DNA of 64,000 nucleotides from Marinomonas maritima. GTDB taxonomy: Bacteria; Pseudomonadota; Gammaproteobacteria; Pseudomonadales; Marinomonadaceae. The translations under genes were made by a program, and so were the position numbers. The number at the start of each line of letters is the position of its first letter. The first letter of the stretch is position 1. The notes beneath the pieces were generated by a model. That model was given only the letters and a program-made list of their open reading frames with translations. It did not search any database and was not told the DNA's origin. This document shows, in pieces, positions 43,311 through 51,311 of this stretch. The DNA is taken from the NCBI RefSeq assembly GCF_024435075.2, contig NZ_JAMZEG020000002.1:945501-1009500 (forward strand). Direction: 5' to 3'.

Positions 43311-44804
43311 TTAATTGCGCTTTAGACACCGCCCTCTCGGCTCATCCCCTTCATGAAGTACAATATCGGAGTGCAAAAACTCTGCCGCTTCGGCTGACCC
43401 TTTTACTTTAGACGCACTGCGCTCTAACATTTCGGCTTCAAAGCTCGTTAACACACTACCTCTGATGCCTGTTTTTCTCCAACCTTCATGCCACTCAGAC
43501 GGCGGCTGGCAACCTTTGGTAATGCTTCGTGCCAACGCCAACGCGTCTAATAATGCTTGGTTCGCGCCTTGCCCTTTGAATGGGCTCATCGGATGCGCAG
43601 CATCGCCTATTAACGTAATTTGTCTGGCTTGCTCTAATAATTCAGAAGTCATTAGCTCTCGATCGTACACGGGATAACCCGACACCTGCGCTTCCTGAGT
43701 TGCCGCCAAAATCTGAGGAATAGGATGGTGCCATTGTGTTCTTCTACAGGCTTCTTCTTTCAATGCCGTCATACCTTGAGCACTCAATGCTTTCGCCTCA
43801 TCTTCGGGCATGGGAAAGCTAAGCTGCCACATCACAGAATCTGAAGCATAAGGCATCATATAGATCCGCTCATTACCATTGGCGGTTTGAAATACGGTAG
43901 CAGAGTCAAGTAGATCATGCTCAAGGCCGTTCAGATTCTTCAAAGGGCAAATACCTAAAATCACCATACAACCAAGGTAGCGTAAAGGCGCCACTTCCTC
44001 ATCAATGAGCAATTTTCGCACGGTACTGCGAATACCATCGGCTCCGACGACTAAGTCCGACTTAACGACTTTAATAGCTTCGCTTTCCTGGCCCTTTGCT
44101 TGACTCTTAACATGGAACGTCAGCTCAACACCTTCGCCTATTGTTTCCTTGAAATCCACCAACTGGTGACTCCATTGCACAGGCACTTGAGCACCCAATT
44201 GACCAAGTAATGCTAAACGCAAAGACTGTCGTGCTATATGTACATTGGTGCGTTTCGACGAAGACAGTTTCTGTAACGATTGCTCATCGGACTGCATCCA
44301 CTTGCGCATGCCCCATTCGCCGACCACACCACCGTCTGTTGTATGAACCAGATGGCGAGTAGACACCACGCCGTCTTTTAACGAGAACAAGCCTAATCCT
44401 TCAATCGCTTTACTCGCTTGTTGCAACGTCAATCCATAGCCCTGAGATCGAGCATCGAACCCACTATCACGCTCGTAAAGCGTAAATGGAATACCACGAT
44501 GTAGACACGCCACCGCCAACGCCACACCACCAATACCGCCACCAATAATTGCAACATGAGGGTAATTTACGGTATCAGCAACGGGGAAATTCTCAACGGC
44601 AAGTAAGCCAGAACCTACACATTTCAAACAATCTTCGAGGTGGCCTTGAGGCCGAACAGGAGCAAGCCCTTCGCCATTCGTTTTTTCAAACGCATTCAAT
44701 TCTTTTTGGTAACGCAGCTTCACTTTCTTGCGCAGCTTTCGGCTTTTTTTACCGAGTCCCAAACACTCTGGACAAACTGCCCAACTACCCGCTTCACTTT
44801 CCAC
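43311..44804 (-). CDS. FAD-dependent monooxygenase with N-terminal zinc-knuckle region
   Basis: Residues about 80-470 form a class A flavoprotein monooxygenase: FAD motif VAIIGGGIGGVALAVACL, DLVVGADGIRSTVRK, and ITLIGDAAHPMSPFKGQGANQALL. The first 75 residues are unusual, with two CxxCxGxG knuckles, CPECLGLG near residue 12 and CLKCVGSG near residue 60, of the kind seen in the DnaJ zinc domain, separated by a Lys/Arg-rich helix. The start is a GTG inside a 16-bp tandem duplication that moves it away from its ribosome binding site. The hydroxylation substrate is unknown. No reductase or ring-cleavage gene is nearby. Confidence 0.82.
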   Translation of the reverse strand: MESEAGSWAVCPECLGLGKKSRKLRKKVKLRYQKELNAFEKTNGEGLAPVRPQGHLEDCLKCVGSGLLAVENFPVADTVNYPHVAIIGGGIGGVALAVACLHRGIPFTLYERDSGFDARSQGYGLTLQQASKAIEGLGLFSLKDGVVSTRHLVHTTDGGVVGEWGMRKWMQSDEQSLQKLSSSKRTNVHIARQSLRLALLGQLGAQVPVQWSHQLVDFKETIGEGVELTFHVKSQAKGQESEAIKVVKSDLVVGADGIRSTVRKLLIDEEVAPLRYLGCMVILGICPLKNLNGLEHDLLDSATVFQTANGNERIYMMPYASDSVMWQLSFPMPEDEAKALSAQGMTALKEEACRRTQWHHPIPQILAATQEAQVSGYPVYDRELMTSELLEQARQITLIGDAAHPMSPFKGQGANQALLDALALARSITKGCQPPSEWHEGWRKTGIRGSVLTSFEAEMLERSASKVKGSAEAAEFLHSDIVLHEGDEPRGRCLKRN

Positions 44805-44827
44805 TTGATTTACTTTCCACTTGATTT
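44796..44827. repeat. 16-bp perfect tandem duplication at the start of the monooxygenase gene
   Basis: The 16-base unit at 44796-44811 is repeated exactly at 44812-44827. On the minus strand each copy contains a GTG. The upstream GTG (44820) sits 8 bases after AAGG but reads only nine codons including its TGA stop; the downstream GTG (44804) opens the long gene but is 24 bases from AAGG. Removing one copy would put the well-placed GTG in frame with the gene. Confidence 0.9.
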
Positions 44828-45078
44828 GCCTTGTAGGCTGACAATGATTTTTCTATTTAGAAGAAATAGTAACTGATACTAGGAGCAAGAACCTAAAATA
44901 AAAATTGAGGCAACTCTCTTTAACGCTGATAAATTTAAAGCCTGTTTATGTAAAAAACGACAGCAGTGGCATGAGGGTAACGGGCATATAACTCTACTTA
45001 TACTATGGCGATGAACTCGCCAGAGTACAGCTACTCATCAGAGTGTTTGTTTATCTGCCCAAAGTATTATTAGAAATA

Positions 45079-45483
45079 TTAGCTAGGCTGAGTACTAAAC
45101 TCTTTTAATGCCGCTAATGCCGCCTCCGCTTTTTCAGTTTGTACAAAAATATGATCATGATAATAAGCGGCAACGACATTGGCACTAATGCCTTTTTCTG
45201 TCAGCTTATTTGATACCGCAGCGGTTAGACCGACCGCATCCAAACTGGAACGTACCGTCAAGGTAATTTGGCTAAATGCACTTTCAAACGCTAAACCCGC
45301 CTCTAAAGCCGTTTGCTTAGCTAGAATCAGAGTTAATCCTTCAGATTCAATAAACATCATTATAGGGTCCAATGCTAAATAGTCTTGAGCCGTACCTTGA
45401 ACCGTACAAAAAACAAATTCTCCACTAACTAATTCTGGACTCATTGAGCAAAGTAATTTATCCAGTTCTGTTATCGCAGTCAT
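45079..45483 (-). CDS. ACT-domain protein
   Basis: I start at the ATG at 45483 (134 residues) because it follows the very strong GGAGGAGGGG; five codons upstream in the open frame would overlap that site. The protein looks like two small ACT-like alpha/beta modules: GEFVFCTVQG...LTLILAKQTALEAGL and ITLTVRSSLDAVGLTAAVSNKLTEKGISANVVAAYYHDHIFV. ACT domains bind amino acids and regulate enzymes or transporters. This stand-alone form is common but uncharacterised. It has no obvious partner gene. Confidence 0.85.
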   Translation of the reverse strand: MTAITELDKLLCSMSPELVSGEFVFCTVQGTAQDYLALDPIMMFIESEGLTLILAKQTALEAGLAFESAFSQITLTVRSSLDAVGLTAAVSNKLTEKGISANVVAAYYHDHIFVQTEKAEAALAALKEFSTQPS

Positions 45484-45558
45484 AAACCCCTCCTCCATAC
45501 TATTTTTGTAATTTCATTCTAATGCCAAATCTAAAACACCCATACACGAGCCAGCCCG

Positions 45559-46032
45559 CTAACCAATATTCTTAACCATATTAAGACTCACCGTTTTAAA
45601 ACCCATTTCTGTATAAAGCGCTTGCGCGGCTTCGTTGTTAGAAAAAACATGCAGACCAACATTGACAATGTTGTGTGTGGCGGCAAAGTCTTCGATCTCC
45701 TTCAGGGCAAGCTTGGCATAACCCTTTCGACGATATTCTGGTTTGATTTCTAAATCATAAATGAAAACCGTGCCCGTGGTAGCACTGTTTTCGAGCGACA
45801 ACCATATACTGCCAACCGATTCATTCACATCTGGAGCTTTCAATTCAAAGAAATGGTTATTTTCCGTCTCGATACCACGAGGCAATAACCGTTCCGTATC
45901 ACGACGGGAGCGCGTTAAAGAACCCGATTTCTGCCATCGACCTGATTCGACGTTTTCTTTTGCGTATTGCACGACTAACTCTTCAATATAAGACGCAAAG
46001 AAGAGTTTTGACATAGGTACTAACATAGACAT
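45559..46032 (-). CDS. GNAT family N-acetyltransferase
   Basis: The 157-residue protein shows the GNAT core: strand-4 IYDLEIKPEYRRKGYAKLALKEIE, containing the acetyl-CoA pyrophosphate-binding R/Q-x-x-G-x-G/A-like motif (RRKGYA), and the late VGLHVFSNNEAAQALYTEMGFKTVS. The substrate is unknown. GGAG five bases before the ATG supports the start. It stands alone between the ACT gene and a divergent methyltransferase-like gene. Confidence 0.88.
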   Translation of the reverse strand: MSMLVPMSKLFFASYIEELVVQYAKENVESGRWQKSGSLTRSRRDTERLLPRGIETENNHFFELKAPDVNESVGSIWLSLENSATTGTVFIYDLEIKPEYRRKGYAKLALKEIEDFAATHNIVNVGLHVFSNNEAAQALYTEMGFKTVSLNMVKNIG

Positions 46033-46314
46033 TAAAGCTCCATTTTACTTAAGGCAGAGGAAATCCTGCTCTGGTGAGATAATTATTAACGAGAACCGTA
46101 CTGGCATGAAGCTTTCTTTATAATAAAAAACGCTTTTTAAAATAATTAACCACTTAATCCCCATCAAGCTGTTATAAAATACCCCAATTAACATCGAGCA
46201 TGACGGGTTTGAAAAGCAGTTTTCTGTTAAGCCTTCAATGAATCAAACATTCATTAGTGTACCAAACGCTATGCTTTTTCAATCATTAATATCGTATTTT
46301 AGGAACGCCCAACC

Positions 46315-47037
46315 ATGCCGCTATTGTTCGAAGAGATCGACAGTCAAGAATCCTCATTAGGAGAAATTTCCCTGCGCAGACGTCGTATTCCCGCCTTTGG
46401 CGACAGAGACATCTACGAAGTAAAATTGGGTGAAGAGTTTCTTATGTCGAGTATGTTTGTCGATGCAGAAGAAGCCTTGTCTACGCTTGGTTTAGCACAA
46501 GTGCAAGGTGAGAACTTGAGTGTGGTTGTGGGTGGATTGGGCTTAGGTTACACCGCCGTAGCCGCGCTAGAAGACGAACGGATTTCAGAGTTACTTGTGG
46601 TCGATGCGTTAGAAACCGTCATCAGCTGGCACCAAAAAGAACTCGTGCCACTAGGAAAAATACTCAACGCAGACAAACGTAACCGTTATGTGCTTGGCAG
46701 CTTTTTCGACCTAGCCACAGACCCAAGTACTGGATTTGACCCAAGCAGCGCTGGAAAAAAATTCGATGCTATCTTGCTCGACATCGACCATTCCCCTACC
46801 GAATACCTAAACCCAAGCAACGCCGGTTTCTACACCACAGAAAACCTAGCTCGCATGGCAGAGCAACTGAAACCAAACGGCGTATTCGCCATGTGGTCCC
46901 AGAATCCGCCAGAAGATAACTTCATAGAATTGCTCAAAACCGTATTCGAAAGCGTTGATTCACACCTAGTGTCATTTGATAATCCGTTTCAAGGCGGACA
47001 ATCGACGAACTCAGTGTATGTTTGTGTGAAGCGATAA
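46315..47037 (+). CDS. Spermidine-synthase-like / class I methyltransferase-fold protein
   Basis: The 240-residue protein has a Rossmann-fold nucleotide-binding core: VVVGGLGLGYTAVAALED (glycine-rich loop), LLVVDALETVISWH (acidic end of strand 2) and FDAILLDIDHSP (strand 4). The arrangement resembles polyamine aminopropyltransferases and related methyltransferases. The typical spermidine synthase catalytic aspartate motif is not clearly present (LLDIDHSP instead), so the activity is uncertain. AGGA lies upstream of the ATG. No speD gene is nearby, which argues against a dedicated spermidine pathway here. Confidence 0.75.
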   Translation: MPLLFEEIDSQESSLGEISLRRRRIPAFGDRDIYEVKLGEEFLMSSMFVDAEEALSTLGLAQVQGENLSVVVGGLGLGYTAVAALEDERISELLVVDALETVISWHQKELVPLGKILNADKRNRYVLGSFFDLATDPSTGFDPSSAGKKFDAILLDIDHSPTEYLNPSNAGFYTTENLARMAEQLKPNGVFAMWSQNPPEDNFIELLKTVFESVDSHLVSFDNPFQGGQSTNSVYVCVKR

Positions 47038-47147
47038 TCTCCTCGTTAAAAGACAAATGATAGTCAATTAAAAGAAGCGACGAAGGATCAAAAAACGGTT
47101 CTTCGTCCTGCTTGAATAACAAGTTAATAGCGCAGTAAAAATACCCT

Positions 47148-47561
47148 TTATAGTTCTTTTACCATAAAATATTTGCACCCAGTCTTAGGATAACCCTGCT
47201 GAACCCACTCGGTTTTATAGCCGTATTTTTCATAAAAAGGCATGGCTTGAAAATTTAGCGTATTTAAAAGGCATTTAATGCACCCACGTTTTTTACCTGA
47301 CGCTTCAATTTCTTTTAGAATGTCACTACCAATATTTTGACCACGCAGTTCATCTGAAACCCATAAGGTATCTAATAATAACCAATCACCAAACGTACGA
47401 GCGGCTGCGCCAGCTATAACCTCACCTTGCTCGCTTTTTATTTGGACCGCTAAAGGAACTCGTTCATTTACTTCCCAATTAGCCCAATTGAAATCATCAA
47501 TTTTTTTATTAAGATAATCGATTAGTGCTTGATCTGGGTTTTCTAACACCTCAATGTTCAT
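47148..47561 (-). CDS. GNAT family N-acetyltransferase
   Basis: The 137-residue protein has LDTLWVSDELRGQNIGSDILKEIEASGKKRG (with the R-G-x-x-I-G acetyl-CoA loop) and LNFQAMPFYEKYGYKTEW, the standard GNAT strand-4/5 and terminal motifs. It belongs to the small stand-alone type often annotated as acetyltransferases of unknown substrate. AGGAG precedes the ATG. A 15-bp tandem duplication lies directly upstream of the ribosome binding site. Confidence 0.87.
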   Translation of the reverse strand: MNIEVLENPDQALIDYLNKKIDDFNWANWEVNERVPLAVQIKSEQGEVIAGAAARTFGDWLLLDTLWVSDELRGQNIGSDILKEIEASGKKRGCIKCLLNTLNFQAMPFYEKYGYKTEWVQQGYPKTGCKYFMVKEL

Positions 47562-47570
47562 TCATACTCC

Positions 47571-47600
47571 TATTTATCTGGTACTTATTTATCTGGTACT
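47571..47600. repeat. 15-bp perfect tandem duplication upstream of the GNAT gene
   Basis: The unit at 47571-47585 is repeated exactly at 47586-47600. It lies 9 bases from the GNAT start codon on the minus strand and about 190 bases upstream of xylA on the plus strand, so it could alter the GNAT 5' leader. Confidence 0.9.
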
Positions 47601-47723
47601 ACGACACTCTCAACATCTTATTGGCTCTTCCTAAGTAGGTCAAAGCCCAATACCAAAAACCACTTATCTAGCACTAGAAAAGCCTTCCAGCAAATTCAAT
47701 AACGCGCTCAGGAAATTTCGTAA

Positions 47724-47741
47724 TTGAAGCAAACGCTTAAA
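47724..47741. promoter_or_regulatory. Imperfect dyad upstream of xylA (candidate operator)
   Basis: Seven-base arms with one mismatch (47724-47730 and 47735-47741) flank a 4-base centre, 49 bases before the xylA ATG. The internal AGCAAACG is identical to part of the dyad in front of the ribose-type operon, so a LacI-type protein may read both. XylR sites could not be identified with confidence. Confidence 0.4.
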
Positions 47742-47790
47742 AAGTCAATCATTCATAGGGACAAAAATAACAACAGTCAGGAGTTCTGAT

Positions 47791-49110
47791 ATGAGCGATT
47801 TTTTTAAGACGGTGCCGTTTGTAAAATACGAAGGCGCAAATTCAAACAATCCTTTTGCTTTCAAACATTACGATGCGAACAAGGTGCTAATGGGTAAAAC
47901 CATGGCAGAACATTTAAGAATGGCCGCTTGCTACTGGCATAATTTCTGCTGGCAAGGAAGCGATGTTTTCGGGGCAAATACCTTTGATCGCCCTTGGTAC
48001 AACGCAGCATCCGAAATGGATGCGGCGAAGTTGAAAGCCGATGCGGCGTTTGAGTTCTTCACAAAATTGGGCATTTCTTATTACAGCTTCCACGATATCG
48101 ATGTCAGCCCAGAAGGCCGTTCACTAAAAGAATACATTAACAACTTCGCAGAAATGGTGGATGTTCTTCAAGCCAAGCAAGAAGCCACTGGCATTAAGCT
48201 TTTATGGGGAACGGCCAATGCGTTTTCCAACCCAAGGTACATGTCTGGTGCGGCGTCCAATCCAAACCCAGAGATCTTCGCTTACGCGGCGACTCAGGTG
48301 TTTCATGCCATGAATGCGACCAAAGCATTGGGTGGACAAAACTATGTCTTGTGGGGCGGCCGTGAAGGTTATGAAACTCTACTGAATACCGATCTGAAAC
48401 GTGAGCGCGCTCAGCTTGGCCGTTTCATGCAGATGGTGGTTGAGCATAAATACAAAATCGGTTTCAAAGGCACATTGTTGATCGAGCCAAAACCGGCTGA
48501 GCCAACCAAGCATCAATATGATTACGATACCGCGACAGTGTACGGCTTCTTAAAAGAGTTTGGTCTTGAAAAAGAGATCAAGGTCAACATCGAAGCCAAC
48601 CACGCCACATTGGCAGGCCACAGCTTCCATCATGAAATCGCGACAGCATGCTCTTTGGGTCTTCTCGGTTCGGTCGATGCCAACCAAGGCGACGCGCAAT
48701 TAGGCTGGGACACAGACCAGTTCCCTACTAGCGTAGAAGAATACACGCTGGTTACTTATGAAATTCTGAAAAACGGTGGTTTCCAAAATGGCGGCTACAT
48801 GTTCGACACCAAACTTCGCCGTCAGTCGATGGATCTAGAAGATTTATTCCACGGTCACATTGGTGCAATGGATACCTTGGCGCTGTCACTAGAACGCGCA
48901 GTGAAAATGATCGAAAGTGAAAGTTTGTCAAAATTGGTCGATCAACGCTATGCCAAATGGAACGAGCCTCTAGGTGCGGACATTCTTGCTGGTAAGCATT
49001 CTCTGCAAGACCTTGCGGCTTACGCAGAGAAAAACAACATTGACCCTAAAGCCGTTTCTGGCCGTCAAGAAATGCTAGAAAACATGGTGAATGGCTACAT
49101 TTTCAAGTAA
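47791..49110 (+). CDS. xylA: XylA, D-xylose isomerase
   Basis: The 439-residue protein has the length and motifs of class II xylose isomerases: the catalytic histidine in YYSFHDIDVSPEG, the metal-binding glutamates in GTLLIEPKPAEPTKHQYDYD and VNIEANHATLAGHSFHHE, and the aspartates in GSVDANQGD and LGWDTDQFP. It converts D-xylose to D-xylulose in the cytoplasm, which XylB then phosphorylates. CAGGAG precedes the ATG. It is separated from xylFGHBR by the ribose-type operon and is on the opposite strand, so it needs its own promoter. Confidence 0.97.
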   Translation: MSDFFKTVPFVKYEGANSNNPFAFKHYDANKVLMGKTMAEHLRMAACYWHNFCWQGSDVFGANTFDRPWYNAASEMDAAKLKADAAFEFFTKLGISYYSFHDIDVSPEGRSLKEYINNFAEMVDVLQAKQEATGIKLLWGTANAFSNPRYMSGAASNPNPEIFAYAATQVFHAMNATKALGGQNYVLWGGREGYETLLNTDLKRERAQLGRFMQMVVEHKYKIGFKGTLLIEPKPAEPTKHQYDYDTATVYGFLKEFGLEKEIKVNIEANHATLAGHSFHHEIATACSLGLLGSVDANQGDAQLGWDTDQFPTSVEEYTLVTYEILKNGGFQNGGYMFDTKLRRQSMDLEDLFHGHIGAMDTLALSLERAVKMIESESLSKLVDQRYAKWNEPLGADILAGKHSLQDLAAYAEKNNIDPKAVSGRQEMLENMVNGYIFK

Positions 49111-49128
49111 ATTATTTTTTATCACTGC

Positions 49129-49162
49129 ATGCCAAAGAGTCTCTCATCTGACTTTTTGGCAT
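49129..49162 (+). terminator. Hairpin after xylA
   Basis: Eight-base arms (49129-49136 and 49155-49162) with extra inner pairing (GAGTC-like with GAC) lie 19 bases after the xylA stop. The T-rich tract is inside the right arm rather than after it, so termination efficiency is uncertain. Confidence 0.5.
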
Positions 49163-49166
49163 ACAT

Positions 49167-49613
49167 TTATTTCTTCAATTCAACATTTTTTGTCTCAGAC
49201 TCATTTTTTCTCGATCCAACATTTAGCGCATACCCAAGAGCAGAGAAAATAACCATCCCCATTCCAAAATAAAACGACCCATGAAGTACAGTATTCAATA
49301 ATTTTACCGAAGCTGAGGTGACACTTTCTTTATATTTAGCAAGATTACACTCTTTATATAGACTATAAATCTCTTCGCAATTAGCATCCTCGATTTTAAT
49401 ATTACTCTTATATTCAAATTCAAATTTAAGTTCCATCGCTTTATACTCATGATCTAAAAGTAATGGCATAGTCTGAGATAGTCCGACTAAACACATTCCA
49501 ACAAGAACAATTCCCCCTCTAAATATTTGCTTATAATCATTCTCACATACTTTAAAAAACCACTCGGAAATATCTTCCAACACCCTAAAAAAACTAACCA
49601 CAACGCCTTTCAT
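49167..49613 (-). CDS. Small membrane protein of unknown function
   Basis: The 148-residue protein has two predicted membrane helices, IFRGGIVLVGMCLVGLSQTMPLLL (about 29-52) and SFYFGMGMVIFSALGYALNV (about 112-131). They enclose a charged 55-residue loop with two cysteines (CEEIYSLYKECNLAKYKE), which could form a disulfide if periplasmic. The C-terminus is Lys/Glu-rich. Codon use is more AT-rich than in neighbouring genes, hinting at recent acquisition. GGAAT lies before the ATG. I do not recognise the family; it has no operon partner. Confidence 0.6.
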   Translation of the reverse strand: MKGVVVSFFRVLEDISEWFFKVCENDYKQIFRGGIVLVGMCLVGLSQTMPLLLDHEYKAMELKFEFEYKSNIKIEDANCEEIYSLYKECNLAKYKESVTSASVKLLNTVLHGSFYFGMGMVIFSALGYALNVGSRKNESETKNVELKK

Positions 49614-49690
49614 TAATTCCGCATCCTAATTTAAAATTCATATTTATTAATACTTCATTATAAAAAATGAAATTGCTTTCAATATAGCTA

Positions 49691-49727
49691 AAAAACACAG
49701 GCCAGTGACACTGACCTGTGTTTTTTT
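49691..49727 (-). terminator. Terminator of the ribose-type operon
   Basis: Arms of about 14-17 bases meet near 49708-49710. One plus-strand mismatch becomes a G-U pair in the minus-strand RNA, and a U-run follows in that direction. It lies 25 bases downstream of the mutarotase stop at 49752. Confidence 0.88.
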
Positions 49728-49751
49728 AGGATTGAATGTCACTAAACAATA

Positions 49752-50192
49752 TTAAGAAAAGATCACGCCTTTCTTCAATAAAAAGCAACCGTAGCCTCTC
49801 GACTCTCCTGTCACAACGACGGCAAACGCTTGTTTCGCTGTTTCATAAAAAGCGAAGCGTTCTAACGAGCCCATTTCAGCATTATCACTGTCGGCCGCTA
49901 GTAACACGGCTGCAAATTCTTGCTGCACTTCCGGCATCACAGATTCGTCTTCACCAACCACTTGCATGCGTGTGACGGGCTGATCAACAAACGTGTCCAA
50001 TGGCAATACCGATAAAATCGCGGCGGCCGCTTGTGTCACATTCACGCCGTCTAAACGAATAACCGGTTTCCCAGCGGCAACAGAAGCCGCAGGAAAGTTA
50101 CGATCAACCAGAACGATGTCGTCACCGTGGCCCATTGTGCGTAGCACGTTCAGCAATTCACCACTTAGCAACGGATCTATATTTTTAAGCAT
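49752..50192 (-). CDS. FucU/RbsD-family sugar mutarotase
   Basis: The 146-residue protein matches the RbsD/FucU family and is closer to FucU: MLKNIDPLLSGELLNVLRTMGHGDDIVLVDRNFPA with the catalytic histidine in GHGD, IRLDGVNV, and RFAFYETAKQAFAVVVTGE with the FucU-like tyrosine, ending YGCFLLKKGV. These enzymes speed interconversion of sugar anomers (L-fucose for FucU, ribose for RbsD). It is the last gene of the ABC operon, 53 bases after the permease. Because no kinase or isomerase lies beside it, the sugar remains open. Confidence 0.88.
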   Translation of the reverse strand: MLKNIDPLLSGELLNVLRTMGHGDDIVLVDRNFPAASVAAGKPVIRLDGVNVTQAAAAILSVLPLDTFVDQPVTRMQVVGEDESVMPEVQQEFAAVLLAADSDNAEMGSLERFAFYETAKQAFAVVVTGESRGYGCFLLKKGVIFS

Positions 50193-50245
50193 GTTTTTTC
50201 CCTAATCACCGACAGGCGTAAAGCAAATATCTAACAAGGACGTGT

Positions 50246-51310
50246 CTATTTTTGTTGCACAATGGCGGCTTTATGCTGCAAGCGACTTTGCTTTTGGTCG
50301 ATGATGACCGCAAGAATAATTACCACGCCTTTGATCACCATTTGCCAAAACTCACTGACGCCCATCATCACTAAGCCGTCTGCCAAAATACCAATCACAA
50401 ATGCACCAATCAGCGTCCCCATAATGGTGCCTCGGCCACCAGCCAAAGAGGTTCCGCCCAATACCACAGCAGCAATGGCGTTCATCTCAAAGGCAACCCC
50501 CGTGGCAGGGTGGCTCGCAACCAATTGCGAAGACACCACAATGCCAGCAATGGCAGCACAAAGGCCCGAAATAGTGTAAACCCAGACTTTAACGCTACGT
50601 ACTTTTACACCGGACAGTTCAGCCGAGTGTTCATTGTCACCAATGGCAAAGACATGACGTCCGAATTGGGTTTTCTTTGCTATGTAAGCAATCACACCAG
50701 CAAGGATAAACATCATCCAAATCGCGTAAGGCAAGCCCAACAGTTTTGCGGTACCAATCAATTCAAAACCCGTATTACCTAGCTGTTCATTGCCCGCCAA
50801 GCCTGTGAACGTTTCACCGCCTGACAACAACATGGCCGCGCCACGAACGATATACATGGTGCCTAAGGTACAAATGAATGGCGCGACGTTATAGCGCGTT
50901 ATCAAGACGCCATTAATTGCACCAATCAAACCACCGATAACCAAGACGATAGGCACAACCAGCCAAACGCTAGGAAAAATAGCGATGCCAAACATTGGCA
51001 ACACAATGCCTTTGGTAATCAACCAGCCAGCGGCCATGCCACAAAAGCCCAAAATAGCACCAATGGAAAGGTCAATTCCTGCGGTGATAATGACGAACGT
51101 AATACCCAGTGCCAAAAAGGCATTGATAGCAATGTGCTTAACCATGATAACCAAGCTGCTAGTCGCCAAAAAACTCGGCACCATAAACGAAAAGAACGCC
51201 ACAATTAAAATCAATGCGATAAAAGTACGCATTTTTAACGCCAGTAATAACAAGCCTTCGCCAGAAAAAACGGACGATTGTTGAGCTGCAATATTTTGAG
51301 AAATTTTCAT
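50246..51310 (-). CDS. ABC sugar permease (RbsC type)
   Basis: I use the ATG at 51310 (354 residues), which follows AAGGA; the ten codons upstream start with TTG and lie within the ATPase gene. The protein has about eight to ten membrane helices and the family motif AIAAVVLGGTSLAGGRGTIMGTLIGAF, the contact site for the ATPase, as well as ITAGIDLSIGAILGFCGM near helix 3. It would form the channel of a CUT2 sugar importer with the ATPase encoded 1 base upstream. Confidence 0.92.
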   Translation of the reverse strand: MKISQNIAAQQSSVFSGEGLLLLALKMRTFIALILIVAFFSFMVPSFLATSSLVIMVKHIAINAFLALGITFVIITAGIDLSIGAILGFCGMAAGWLITKGIVLPMFGIAIFPSVWLVVPIVLVIGGLIGAINGVLITRYNVAPFICTLGTMYIVRGAAMLLSGGETFTGLAGNEQLGNTGFELIGTAKLLGLPYAIWMMFILAGVIAYIAKKTQFGRHVFAIGDNEHSAELSGVKVRSVKVWVYTISGLCAAIAGIVVSSQLVASHPATGVAFEMNAIAAVVLGGTSLAGGRGTIMGTLIGAFVIGILADGLVMMGVSEFWQMVIKGVVIILAVIIDQKQSRLQHKAAIVQQK

Positions 51311-51311
51311 A

